Below are positions 44,321 to 57,085 of a DNA stretch of 64,000 nt, one piece after another. The translations under genes and the position numbers were made by a program. How positions within the stretch are numbered: position 1 is the first letter of the stretch; every line of letters begins with the position of its first letter. Origin of the DNA: Antedon bifida (taxonomy: Eukaryota; Echinodermata; Crinoidea; Comatulida; Antedonidae); the NCBI GenBank assembly GCA_963402885.1, contig OY727103.1:9028501-9092500 (forward strand), read 5' to 3'. The notes under the pieces were generated by a model. It ran no database searches and had not been told where the DNA came from. It saw only the letters and a program-made list of their open reading frames with translations.

Positions 44321-44965
44321 CTAGAAAGAAATCATAATCATGTAGTTTATAATTATCAATTCCAGCTGTAATTCTAACATGTTTTTTATTCAAGGCACAT
44401 TGACAATTGTTGTAAATTCAACACTGTTATGATTATGACTAAAATCAGTTAAATTTACACTACGTTTAATAACATGCTAATCTCACAAATCATGAAAAAG
44501 TGAATACATAGTTGCTGTTGTCGATTGTCAAAGAAATGTGAGTCTAGTCACCGTTATAAATTATCTGTATAATTATTTCGAAAAAGTCTTACTAGATTGG
44601 ATTTAGATGAACTCAAATATGCTTTTGAAGCTTTTTTTTACATACAAAAATTGGCTCTTGACTTTAAACTGTCATTCTGAAGTCGGCCAACCCTCTACAG
44701 TAACTGTACACATCGATCTCATAATTTAAGACAAATATTAATAGTAAGTACTGATTAATATTGTCACTAAGTGTATTTGTTTAATTTGCAGCATTCGTCA
44801 CTGACGCATGTGTTATTGATCCAGGATATTATACAGTAATCATTATATTTGAATATAGGTATAATGATTACATTTTACAATTTACTTAATGTATGGTCTT
44901 CTTGGAACTAATTGAATGACTATACTGTCTTATTAGTAATATGGAAAGCCCATCCTTTGTTTTAC

Positions 44966-45053
44966 CTTATCTTTGTTTTTCAAAAGATCAGGATTTTTCT
45001 GACATATTTCTTTAATTTGTTGCAAGTCATTCATCTTAAAAGCATCTTGTAAT
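44966..45053 (-). CDS. N-terminal ankyrin-type exon
   Basis: An 88-nt exon with acceptor GTTACAG and donor GTAAAA: one base then 29 codons. The peptide starts LQDAFKMNDLQQIKEICQ and ends KNKDK, the usual capping first helix pair at the start of ankyrin domains. It leaves in phase 0, matching every downstream ankyrin exon. Its first base completes a Gly codon with GG from the micro-exon at 45184. Confidence 0.8.
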
Positions 45054-45183
45054 CTGTAACGGTCAAATATGAAATATAGAATGAGTTAGGCCTACATCAA
45101 TAATTAAAAAAAAAAACAATGATAGCATTTATGTTTTTCGTAGCCGTGTTCGTATAGTATTGTTCTTCAACTTTACAACTCAC

Positions 45184-45191
45184 CCCGACAT
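45184..45191 (-). CDS. Start micro-exon (ATG TCG GG|gtgagt)
   Basis: Minus strand CTTAAGATGTCGGG|GTGAGTTG gives Met-Ser-Gly with the Gly split by the intron. The phase agrees with the exon at 44966-45053 (GG+A), yielding MSGLQDAFK. The coding part is only 8 nt, so support is the donor consensus, the phase match and the sensible N-terminus. The 5' UTR extent and promoter are unknown. Confidence 0.6.
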
Positions 45192-45649
45192 CTTAAGTAC
45201 TATACTGAGTTTTCATAAAGCTTTTCTTTGCTGGTTTAGTTTAGATTTGTTTCTCTGAAGAAAATATCATTAATCGAATTTAAATATTATTATTACAATA
45301 CTAGTTTTTGATACAACAATAAAATGTATTTATACAGCAATACTATAGTGAACAATAGTATTTAATAGTCAGATGTCAAAAACATTAAGTACAATATATT
45401 GCTCAATAAGAGCACGTGACATTCTGTTAGATACAGGACAAGAACCCTACGTGTGCAAAAATATACTATCGTGTTAATATGATTTATGAACATTATTACA
45501 GAAAGTTTCTTCAGATGAAGACTTTTAATAATTAATTTTTTTCATTTTTCAAAAATAGAGATTGCCTTAATAATAATAGACAATTAATAATTAGGGTTTT
45601 TGCGGAATATTCCGTTAAAAAGCATGTAAATGTTGTTTCTATGATTGTG
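45192..45649. other. Putative promoter-side sequence, nothing specific seen
   Basis: AT-rich sequence upstream of the proposed start codon. It should contain the 5' UTR and promoter of the ankyrin gene if the start is right. No clear TATA box or other site could be chosen among the many AT-rich words. Confidence 0.3.
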
Positions 45650-46849
45650 CACTTTCCTAAACTATATTTAACAAAATACAAATATTTTTTTAAATAAAAT
45701 TAAACGTAAAGAGGATCGGGTGAGAGAGGGCGATATACACTGTGACCACAACATCGATAATCCGATAACAAACAGCAACAAGTATAACTTTATCTCCTCG
45801 TGCATATTCAATTTACTCGATAACGTCCTCTGTAGTTTCTGCCTTAACCTAATTGAAAAAAATAAAAATAATGAAGCCACTTAACTAAGTAAATCAACCC
45901 TAAAACGAGTTTTTACGGCCATCCTGTGGAAATCTAACGAGGAAATTGTCTGATCGCGTTAGAAAACACTTTCTAAGAGACAACAGTTTCTATTATCATT
46001 ATTATTATATAACACAATAATAGACACAATTCAGCAGTATAAGCAAATTATGTTTCAGGTCATAGCATGGCAACAATTTACTCTCATACTAACGTACGTG
46101 CTTGGTTGCGTTTGCAAGGATTTTCTTTTTATTAAATGTCAGGAAATTTATTTTTATCACAAATATTACCTGTAATTTGTGAAAGTGACAAAATCAAACA
46201 AGGACATAGTAGACGCTTTATTAAAAGTAAAAACACAAGCTAAAATAAATCGTATAATTTCCCTGAATAAATTAAACATGTAGTGGTTACCGAAAAATGT
46301 ACATTGGTTGAACCTTAATACATTTAAATAAAAACAGAAATAAGCCAAAGCCAAACAGAGAAAATACATACCAACAAGAACGTGCCTAAACAAAATTAAA
46401 AAAACAACAATTATCTTTGGAATGTCATTTATACCATGGAGGTATCCATGTTTATACTATAGCATAACAGTAGTGTAAAACCATGGAGGTATAAAAAAGA
46501 AGGAGATACAACTAGCTAATAGAGATTAAAATGCAGTGTGCTATGGTAAAACTAATCGGTAGCAGCTAAAATAACGTCAATATAATTCCACGACACTCCA
46601 ACAGTATAATGGCTACGTTTACAAACCCATACATAGTTTAGGCTTTCTTCTGCATAACCGTAGCTTTTTGTATAAACAACTAAAGTGTAGAACTATTGTG
46701 TTTGTGAACTCGGTGGTTTTCATTCAAAATAAAGAGGTTTCGCATGACTACCAAACAGACGGAAATGAATTCATATTTAGTTAAATATAGACTTTTAGTA
46801 AATGTCTATCATTGCATTAACAACTGTGTAGCATCATAAATTATATTTA

Positions 46850-47861
46850 CTAGATGGTACGCTCGCTTCGCTCGCGTACCATCTAGGTCGTGTCCACAGA
46901 TGGTTCTCGAATACACAGTAATTTCAGCGTAAAAAAACTGGCGATTTCAAATGTACGTACCACAGGGCTATAAATACATTGTCGTTTTCAGAAACGAATA
47001 AATAGACATGATGATTAATGTAGTCAACTAAAATTAGCACACTGGGAATTAGGCCTACTTCCGAAGGAGAAACTTGTCTTAAAAAGAGTCCAAAAAACTA
47101 AAACTGTCCCTGTTATAGTCGATTGAAATAGTAAAGTACATGTAACGATATACACCACTACGACGTTTATATTTTTTATAATTACTAATTAATACAATAA
47201 ACAGTAACCACATTCACAGTAAGAACATTTCGATTTCAAATGGCGACCAAAATGGTTATTACGTACAGTATTTACAATATTGTCAAAGTATTGCAATGCT
47301 ATATCTCAGTTTTAAGTTTATTCTCAAAGGGCCCATAAATTTACCTACTTGTGTTAAACCAGGTAATTTTACCTACAAACTAAGAGTCTGAGAGATTGGA
47401 ATGTTCCATTCATCGCAAATCAATACATTTCTATAAACGTATATTAAATCTATCAAAATAGTATTTTTTAAATAAAATCGGCCAGTCTTCAACATTATGA
47501 TACTGTACTCGAGCTGTTCAACCGGTTTTCAGCTATTAAAAACAATTATCGTAGGAGGAGATAGAAAAATGTGCGAAGCATCCTCGTATTATTGTGTGCA
47601 GGTATTTTTATAAGAGGACATCCATTAGACAGTGTATACTACGGTCGGAAAACATCCCTATTTGGGGCAAATCGTTCAACCTAAATTCGTTTTAATTGTC
47701 AATAACTAATTATCTAACTGAATTTAATTTGTAAACAGGGTTACATCTGGTGGTTAAAATTAGTACCAAGATTCTAACCAACTTTATATACCATCGAGTA
47801 AACATTCTAGAAATAACGCGCGATTTACCGAATTTTGCCCTTACGTAAATTTATATATAGA
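46850..47861 (-). mobile_element. Helitron (non-autonomous), 1,012 bp
   Basis: The 5' end is TCTATATATAAATTTACG (reading leftwards from 47861). The 3' end is a strong hairpin (46853-46883) ending CTAG at 46853-46850, flanked by A and T. The matching array unit at about 54385 has the uninterrupted site (ATATTTATAAAATTAGAG), confirming both ends. No Rep/helicase. It shares its 5' terminus with the Helitron at 35469-36639. Confidence 0.88.
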
Positions 47862-48785
47862 TAAAACTAGAGTTGAAATCATCATGTCCTAGCAATAAAA
47901 CTCTAGACTATGCAAATGCCATTCACTTCTTCATTCCATTAATTAATGTTTTTTGTGCGGTCTGTCTGAAACTATACAACACTATTAAGTTGACTAAAAG
48001 CATGAGTACATATTCAAATACATGCATGAAGGAGTGAATAGGCCTACCAACCAAACCAAAATATACATCTGTTCTAAAATAATTAAATTTCTAACATTGT
48101 ATCACCATGTCAAGTACTGGTGATGATGGAAAAATAAATGTTCAACGTAAAATTTACCATTATAACCTGATTTATAAAAAATAAAATACTTTGATAATTC
48201 GTCTTGTTTCATGGTTTAACCCCTTTTCAGTTGTTAGGGTATTTCTATAGAATAATTATTATTCATAAGCTTCTTGGCATTTCCTGTTTGGCAATGATAC
48301 CTCTACTGCTGATGCAAAACATGCATTGGCTAGGCTAGGCTTAACTTGGCTAAAACTAAGGTGATGATAATTGTTGCGCTTTTTGTTTTAGACTTCGCCT
48401 TAATACATTTGCAAAGAAAATAAATAGGCTTTTGGGGAACATTGCATACAATAGCATGTAAATGTAATATGATTTTGCACTTTTCTAAAACTGTATTTAA
48501 CAAATAAAACATAATAATTTTAACAATTAACAGATAAAAGTAAAGAGGAGTGGAGGAGAGAGGCTGATATGCACTTTGGCCACAACAACATCGCTATTTG
48601 CGATATGGTCCCGATAACTGTAAAACTGCACATTGATTGAAAATATTAACCATATTAATGAAATTGAAACGGTATTGTCACAATGATATAAATACACTAA
48701 TGGCCAAACAGAGAATATACATACCAATAAGAGGCGAGGAAATAAAAAAGAACAAAATCCAAAACAGTTTATGTGATTTATACTA

Positions 48786-49000
48786 AAAAGGTAAAGGTCC
48801 CGTATTCAATTCTGAACATAGGGTAATGAGCTAATTCGACATGCCCGGCATTATGTGGTAGGGTAGCCAATTCCTTATCCTCTCTAGTATTTTCAACCAA
48901 GTACTCATTTACAGCTGAGTAGACTGAGAGTGTTGGGGAATTGAACACAGGTCTCTGTGTTTGACAGTCAATTGTCCTAACCACTCGACTACCAAACTCC
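48786..49000 (-). mobile_element. tRNA-Asp-like SINE with target duplication
   Basis: Exact direct repeats ATTTATACTA at 48776-48785 and 49001-49010 are the target duplication. The minus-strand head has a perfect A box (TAGTCGAGTGG), CTGTCAA (anticodon GTC, Asp) and a B-box-like TGTTCAATTCC. The body includes GCTGTAAATGAGTACTTGG and ends in ACCTTTACCTTTT. Other array units lack it. The long minus-strand frame here is not coding. Confidence 0.88.
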
Positions 49001-49261
49001 ATTTATACTAGCATCGGGTAAAACTAATCGGTAGAAGCTAAAACAACTTACATATAACTTCACGACACTCAAACAGTATAATGGCTACGTTTACTAAACC
49101 CATACATATTTGAGGCTTTCTTGTGCATAAGCGTAGCGTTTTGTTTAAACAAATAAAGTGTAGGACTATTGTGATTGTGAACTCGGTCGTTATCATTTAA
49201 AATAAAGATAAATGATGAAAAAAAGAGAGGTCCAGGATTCTGGAAACTAAACAATAAGGTC

Positions 49262-52258
49262 TTGAATGATGAAATATATGCGTTAAATGTTATACACATA
49301 ATTGAAAAGACAAAAAAAAACGAATATAACTTGAAACCTGACAGTTTATGGGAATACTTAAAAGTTAAAATAAAAGAGTTCTCGTGTAAATATTGTTCAA
49401 GAAAGAAAATTAAAAAAAATTATACTAAAGAAAAGTTGATAAAAGAAGTTAGCGAACTTACAAAAAAACTTGATTCAACCTACAGCCAAGAAACTGACTG
49501 TCAATTAAAAAATAAAATAGAACAACTTGATGAAATATACACATCTGAGGCCCAAGGAGCCCAAATCCGTTCGAGAATAGAATGGTTTGAAAAGGGAGAA
49601 AAAAATACTAAGTTTTTTCTCGGCCTTGAAAAAAATAATGGAAAAAGAAAACAAATTACTACCCTATTAAAAACTAATGGAAAGTATACTACCGACACTA
49701 ATGAAATTTTAGGAGAACAGGTCAACTTTTACAAAAACTTATATTCCAAAAAAAATATTTCTGTTAATAATATAAATAGCTATCTTGATAAATCAAAATC
49801 CAAAACACTTTCATTAAATGACAGTATGCAATGTGAAGGTTTACTAACTATAGATGAATTAACAAGTGCTCTTCATAAAATGCACTTGAATAAAAGTCCG
49901 GGGTGTGATGGACTAAGTGTAACATTTTACAAGTTTTTTTGGAATCATATAAAAGAAATGTTATGTGCATCCTTAAATTATAGCTACAATAAAAGTAAAC
50001 TACCTAAAACACAAAAAAAGGGAATAATAAAATTATTATTTAAAAATGGAAAAAGAGAATTACTAACAAACTGGAGACCAATTACATTGTTAAATGTTGA
50101 TTATAAAATTATGGCCCATGCCCTATCGAGTAGAATATAAAAAATAATTGCCCCAATTATTGATTCCGACCAAAAAGGTTATATCAACGGACGATTTGGA
50201 GGAGAAAACATACGCTTAGTAGAAGACGTTCTTTTCCAGACCAATACATGTAACTTACCCGGAGCAATAGTTTTTCTAGACTTTGCAAAGGCCTTCGATT
50301 CATTAGATAGAAACTTTATTTTTAAATGCCTCCAAAAGTTTGGCTTTGGAATGTCATTTACAAAATGGATTACATTGTTATATACAGAAACAGAATGTAT
50401 TATAGAAAATAATGGTTGGCTATCTGAAAGTTTTCAGATGGAAAGTGGAGTAAGACAAGGATGTCCACTGTCTGCTCTTTTATTCACACTTGCTGTTGAA
50501 ATAATGGCTAATAACATAAGAGATAATCCTCTATGTAAAGGCATTATGTTACCATGTAATATAGATAATGTAAATGAAAGTACTGTTAAAATTTGTCAAT
50601 TAGCAGATGACACCGTCTTATTTACACAAGACGAGACTAGTTTAAAACACTTTTTGAAAGAAATAGAGGTTTTTTGTAATATATCTGGATTAAAATTAAA
50701 TAAAGAAAAAACTAAAGGAATGTGGATTGGTTCCAGCAAAAATAATGAAACAGCACCTTTTAATCTAACATGGACGAAGAATCCAGTTAAATTCTTAGGG
50801 ATATATGTCGGCTACAATAAAAAAGTGTGCGAAGAAAAGAACTGGAATTAAAAAATCACTAAACTTGATCAGATATTGCAATTATGGCAAAAAAGAAACC
50901 TCTCTTTTTTTGGAAAAATAATTATTATAAAAACATTTGCACTTTCCAAACTTGTATATAATGCTAGTGTCATAAATGTGCCTAAATATGTATTCCCAAA
51001 AGTAGAAAAGGTATTATATAGATTTTTGTGGGGTAAAAAAAGAGAAAAAATAAAAAGAAAAACCCTTATAAATTCAATACTAGAAGGTGGTCTAAATATG
51101 GTACATCTTAGCACAATGGTTAGTTCGTTAAAACTTAGTTGGGTTAAGAGATTGTTAAGCCATGACCCAGGTAAATGGAAATATTTACCAAAACATTATA
51201 TGTATCCATTTAATTATACTGTCAATATTAGTGAGCCCAATTTTGAAAGTCATGTAGAACTGAAATGTATGCCTGGATTTTATAAAGAAATGTTAAAAGT
51301 GTTAGTGTATTTTAACAATATAAGTAATACATACCCGCAAAATGTAAACGAAGTTGAAAAACAACATTTGTGGGAAAACACTTTTATAAAATGCAGTGGA
51401 AAACATTATATTTTAAAAGTTGGATACAAGCAGGGTATAAAACAATAAAAGATATAATAGTTAATCACAGATTAATGACTCCGACAGAATTGATACCTAC
51501 CCTTTCAGAGCAAAAAAATGGAATAATTGAATATTTTAAGATTGTAAATGCAATTCCCTCAAATTGGAAGAAAATATTTATAAACAATGAAAGAGAGAGA
51601 GACAAACAAGAAATACAAACAATATATTGTAAACAGTATAAAAATTCTTTTTATTATAAACACATTATAAACAATATATCTATTACTCCATTTTGTCAAT
51701 CGAAATGGGAACGGAATTTAGAAATGTGAACTTTAAGTGGAATAAAATATGGTTAAAAAAAGTCTATAGCATGAAACATGTAACAAAAGTAGCACAATTT
51801 AATTTTAAACTGCTACATCGGATTCTGGCATGTAAACAACGAATGAAGATATGGAAAATATCTCCTGAAGAAATGTGCGAACACTGCCAAAACGAAATTG
51901 AGACAGACAACACATGCTTCTGAAATGTAAAAGTATCCAAAAAGTATGGACAAAATTTAACAACATGATTATAAAATGCTATACACTTGAAGAAACCGTA
52001 CATGATTGGCTAGACATTGTTATTGGAACAAAAAGTGAAAATGTCAATGAATTATTATCATTGTTTACTTTTTGTATTTATAAAACAAATTTTATTAAAT
52101 CATTAGAAAAGCATTCAAAAATGAGATCAAAAGTCGTCTGGAACTTGTTCCGATTTGAGCTAAAAAATCTTATACAGAATCAATATGCTTGTAACATAAA
52201 CAAGGCAAAAAAGAAATGGGGTAACGTAAAAAGAAAATTATTAACTTGTATTTCTTAA
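49262..52258 (+). pseudogene. LINE ORF2 remnant: RT and C-terminal zinc knuckle
   Basis: Contains KSPGCDGL, LTNWRPITLLNVDYK, GAIVFLDFAKAFDSLD (RT motif A), SGVRQGCPLSALLFTLA (motif B), and QLADDTVLF (motif C, LADD where FADD is usual). The C-terminal region has CEHCQNE and a following LKCKSIQKVW, a zf-RVT-like knuckle. The L1/Tx1 clade is indicated by the linker and thumb sequences. In-frame stops at 50138-50140 and 50849-50851 and frameshifts near 51430, 51715 and 51915 make it non-functional. Confidence 0.88.
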
Positions 52259-52310
52259 AATTACATGTATTAATTTTTAATTGTTTCATTATTATTTTAA
52301 TTTTTTATTT

Positions 52311-52327
52311 ATATATATATATATATT
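52311..52327. repeat. (AT)n microsatellite in LINE 3' UTR
   Basis: A run of alternating AT just after the degenerate ORF2 end and before the LINE polyadenylation signal. Confidence 0.7.
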
Positions 52328-54944
52328 TAAAACTTTATTTTAATGACATTTTATACAATTTCTATATATAACTACAATGTGTAATATGAAGAATGAAATA
52401 AAAGTGGGTTGCCCCCACGAAAGAGAAAAAAAAAATAAAGAGGTTTCGCATGACTACCACAGAGGGAAATGAGTGAATATTTTAGTTAAATAATAATAGA
52501 CTTTGAGTAAATATCTATATTGCATTTACTACTGTGTAACAACCTACGTATTATTTATAAAAATAGAGTTAAAATCATCATGTTGACGAATTATATATCA
52601 TGTACTATCAATAAAGCTGTAGACAATGGAAATACGGCTAACTTCTGCATTCCACAAACAGTTTATTTTCTGTCCGGTTTCCGATTAGTACTGAAACTAT
52701 ACAACACTATAAATTTGACTATAAGTATGCGTATATATTCAAATACATGTATGAGGGGGTGAATATGCCTACCAGTCAAACTAACATATACATCTTAAAT
52801 TTTTAACATTTTATCACCATGTCAACTAATGTTGATGATGGGAAAACATTCTCAACGTAAAATAAACCCATATAACCTGATTTACAAGGAATAGAGTACT
52901 GATAATTTGTATTGTTTCAGTGTTAAATCCCTTTTCCAGTTGTTAGGGAATTTCTATAGAAGTCATTATTATTCATGAGCTTCTTGGCATCTCCTGTCTG
53001 GCATATAATACCTCTACTGCTGATGCAAAACGTACATTGGCTAGGCTATTAGGCTTAACTTGGCTAAAACCTAGATGGCAATAATTGTTGCGACTTTGTC
53101 TTAATATATTTGCAATGAAAACAATTAGGCTTTTGGGGAATATTGCATACAAAAGCATATGTAAACGTTGATATGATTGTGCACATTCCAAAACTGTATT
53201 TAACAAATAAAACATATTTTAACAAATAACAGATAAACGTAAAGAGGATCGGATGAGAGAGGCCGATATGCACAGTGAACACAACAACATCGCTATTCGC
53301 GATTATAAAAAAAGCAACAAGCATAACTTCAGCTCCTCTTGTATGATAAATTGACTCGATAACGCCCTCTATAGTTTATTTTTTAAGAATGATTGAAAAC
53401 AAAAATGCTGCCGCATAACGGCACGCGTACATAAGTTGGGGACTTCTTATGTGAAAGATAGCCGAACTACTTCCTCAATATAACTAAACCTAACCCTATA
53501 TTTTTTTATCTCTCTCTCACTATTTTTTATCTCTCTCGTAAAAAGAAGTGTACTCATAGGATTCGAACCCCATAATCTAAGCCACTCGACTATAAAGACG
53601 GCTCAGTAAAAAGCGTTTGCGTTAGCGAATTGTAGTTAGCTCAATTCTTACGTCACACCTTATGGATATGACTAATGGATATTCATGTTTATTTTGTGAC
53701 GTTTTATGATGGTTCCCCAGCTTATGTACGAAAATTGTATTTATATAAACTATAATTTGTGACAGTGACGAATTAGTTTTATTTTAGATGTGGTGTGTAC
53801 TAAAACTTGACATTACTCTATTAAAAGTCAAAACACAAGCTAAAATAAATGGAATATTCTCCCTGAATAAATTAAACATGTAGTGGTTCCCGAAAACTGT
53901 ACATTGATTGAAAATAAACTTATTAATTAAATTGAAATCAAAACATAAATAGACTACGGCATCGTCACACTAATACACTGTTGGCCAAACAGAGAAAATA
54001 CATACTAACAATTCCAAGAGGCGAGAAAATGGAAAAAAAAACAACATGGTTGCGCAAATTTTTACATTCAAATGTCATTTAAACTAGCGGAGAGTAAAAT
54101 TAATCAGTATAAAACAACTTACATATAAGTTCGAGACACTACAACAGTATAATGGCTACATTTAAACATATTTTAGGCTTTCTTCTGCACAACCGTAGCT
54201 TTTTGTTTAGACAAATAAAGTATAGGACTATTGTGTTTGTGAACTCGGTGGTTTTCATTCAAAATAAAGAGTTTCGCATTACTACCAAACAGACGGAAAT
54301 GAATGAATATTTAGTTGAATATAGACCTTGAGTAAATATCTATCATTGTATTGACTACTGTGTAGCATTATACATATAATATTTATAAAATTAGAGTTGA
54401 AATCATCATGTTGACGAATTATATATCATGTACTAGCAAGAAAGCTGTGCATAATGCGTTTCACTCCTTTATTCCACACATTTTCATTTTCTACCTGGTT
54501 TGTTCCGGGTTCAGATTTACTGAAACTCTACAGTATAAACAAAATATAAAGTTGACTATCAGCAAGAGTTCAAATAGGCACTACATGCATGAGGGAGTCA
54601 ATACCACAGTCAAACTAAATATAAGTCTTTTATAAACTCAAGCTTCTAAACATTAGTTAGGCTAGTAATCATAGCCATAGCTTATTGTGCATTTACCACA
54701 ATTCTAATAAAAAAACAAGTAAAACAATTTCATCATATTCAAACAATTAAATAAACGTGAGTGGTGTAAAATAAAAACTAACCGTCAACTAAACCGTTTA
54801 CAATGTCAATACAGTCAACTGTTGACGCTTGTTGAACGGTTTTGATCGATGCTATGCTGTTTGTAAAATTGCTGTGGTACAGCCTGCTGTAGACTAGGCC
54901 TAATAAATAGCATGTGCATGTTACGATGCGTTGTGCGAAAGTCT

Positions 54945-54978
54945 AACTCGTCACGGTCCGTGACGAGTTCAAATCTAG
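54945..54978 (+). mobile_element. Helitron 3' terminus
   Basis: AACTCGTCAC/GTGACGAGTT inverted repeat followed by CAAATCTAG and a T. This matches the 3' ends at 3139 and 22220. The 5' end was not found; the element probably begins somewhere after 54620, where similarity to other array units stops. The same element recurs at 58579. Confidence 0.6.
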
Positions 54979-56609
54979 TTGTAACTGTGAATTGTGAATA
55001 AACGTCTTTTGGCCTACGGATACGGTATTGTTAACGTGATTGGAAGAATAAAACTATTAGGTCAACAAAAATAAATAAATAGGTGCCGTTGCGCCTTTTG
55101 TAGACTTTGCAAAGAAAATAATTAGTCTTTTGGGAAACATTGCATAAAAAAGCAAGTAAACGTAATAATGATTGCGAACTTTTCTAAAACTGTATTTAAC
55201 AAACAACAAAATTGTTTAACAAATAACAGATAAACGTAAAGAGGATTGGATGAGAGAGGCCGATATACACTGTGACCACAACAACATCGCTATTTACGAT
55301 TTAAAAAACTTCATCTTCTCATGTATGTTCAATTGACTCGATAACGCCCTCTACAGTTTATTTTTTAGCATGATTGAAAACAAAAATGCTGCCGCATGAG
55401 GGCACGCGTACCCGGAAGCATTTTTTGTTCGTACATAAGTTGGGAACTTATGTGAAAGATAGCCGAACTACTTCCTAAATATAACTAAACCTAACTCTCT
55501 ATTTATCTATCTCTCTCATTATAACGTAAACAAAAATTGCCCATGTGATTCGAACCCCATAATCTAATCCACTTGACTATAAAGACGGCAGAAAGCGTTT
55601 GCGTTAGCGAAATGTAGTTAGCTCAATTCTTACGTCACACCTTATGGAAATGACTAATGAATATCTTGTTTCTTTTGTGACGTTTCATGATGGGTCTCCA
55701 ACTTTTGTACGAAAAGAAATATCGCTACTTGGAAGCCCCTTAACTAAGTAAACCAACCTGAAGTGTCAGGAAAATTATATTTTATGACAAAAAGTATCTA
55801 TAATTTGTGAAAGTGACGAATTAGTTTTATTTTAGACATGGTGTGTACGAAAACAGGACATTATATAATCTATTAAAAGTCAAAACGCAAGCTAAAATAA
55901 ATGGAATATTTTCCGTGAATAAATTAAACATGTAGTTGTTGCCGACAACTGTAAAACTGTACATTGATTAAAAATAAACTTATTAATGAAATTGAAATCA
56001 AAACATAAATAAGCCAGACTACGGCATCGTCAAACTCATGCACTGTTGGCCAAACAGAGAAAATACATACCAGAAAGAGCAGACCGACATAGTGAACTAT
56101 AGAGTCGCGTCTACGCGACTAAAAAACCACATGTTTGAACAAAATCCGAAACAACTTAACAATAACGAATTGCTGTATTACATTCAGAATGTCATTTACA
56201 CACTAGCATAGATTAAAACTAATCAGTATAAGCTAAAACAACTTACATATAACTTCACGACACTCCAACAGTATAATGGATACGTTACCCATACACATTT
56301 TAGGCTTTCTTCTTTATAACCGTAGCTTTTAATAAAGTGTATGACTATTGTGTTTGTGAACTTGGTGGTTTTCATTCAAAATGAAGTGGTTTCGCATGAC
56401 TTCCACACAAACGGAAATGAATGGATCTTTAGTTGAATATATACTTTGAGTAAATATATATCACTGTACCAACCAAACTAAAATATACATCTTTTCTTAA
56501 AGGTGTGAGGTGTTATATTTCTAACATTGTATCACCATGTCAACTAATGTTGATGATGAAAAAATGCTCAACGCAAAATTTACCAATATAAACTGATTTA
56601 AAATAAAGG

Positions 56610-57085
56610 TACTTTGATCATTTGTCTTGTTTCAGTGTTAGGGAATTTCTATGTAAGTCATTATGTTATTCACTTTTCTAAAACTGTATTTAACAAATAA
56701 TAATCAATAACATATAAACGTAAAGAGAATTGGAGGAGAGAGGCCGACATACAATGTGACCAAAACAACATCGCTATTGACGATAATAAAAAAAAGCAAC
56801 AAACATGACGTCATCTCTTCATACATATTCAATTTACTCGATAAAGCTACTTTGATCATTTGTCTTGTTTCAGTGTTAGGGAATTTCTATGTAAGTCATT
56901 ATATTATTCACTTTTCTAAAACTGTATTTAACAAAATAATAATCAATAACATATAAACGTAAAGAGAATTGGAGGAGAGAGGCCGACATACAATGTGACC
57001 AAAACAACATCACTATTGACGATAATAAAAAAGCAACAAACATGACGTCATCTCTTCATACATATTCAATTTACTCGATAAAGCC
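56610..57085 (+). repeat. Tandem duplication, 238-bp unit
   Basis: 56610-56847 and 56848-57085 are nearly identical (start TACTTTGATCATTTGTCTTG, end ACTCGATAAAG). Each includes a CRE-like palindrome TGACGTCA. Local to this array unit. Confidence 0.8.

Larger units (their letters stand above)
34730..44450 (-). repeat. Tandem array of about 1.23-kb ankyrin-exon units
   Basis: Unit landmark TGCAATGTAATATTG occurs at 36640, 37854, 39086, 40317, 41548, 42762 and 43999 (spacings about 1213, 1232, 1231, 1231, 1214 and 1237). The three central units are almost identical. Each unit carries an intact type A ankyrin exon and a frameshifted type B exon. Outer units are more diverged, as expected if unequal crossing-over homogenises the middle. 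The leftmost unit is split by a Helitron (35469-36639). Confidence 0.9.
49208..52431 (+). mobile_element. 5'-truncated L1/Tx1-type LINE
   Basis: Inserted into an array unit, with AAAATAAAG at both 49199-49207 and 52432-52440 as target duplication. The unit motif continues on either side (ACTCGGTCGTTATCATTT then AGGTTTCGCATGACTACCA). The 3' end has AATAAA, a small hairpin (GTGGGTTGCCCCCAC) and an A tail. The 5' end begins inside ORF2, so endonuclease and ORF1 are missing, as is usual for target-primed insertion. Confidence 0.88.
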
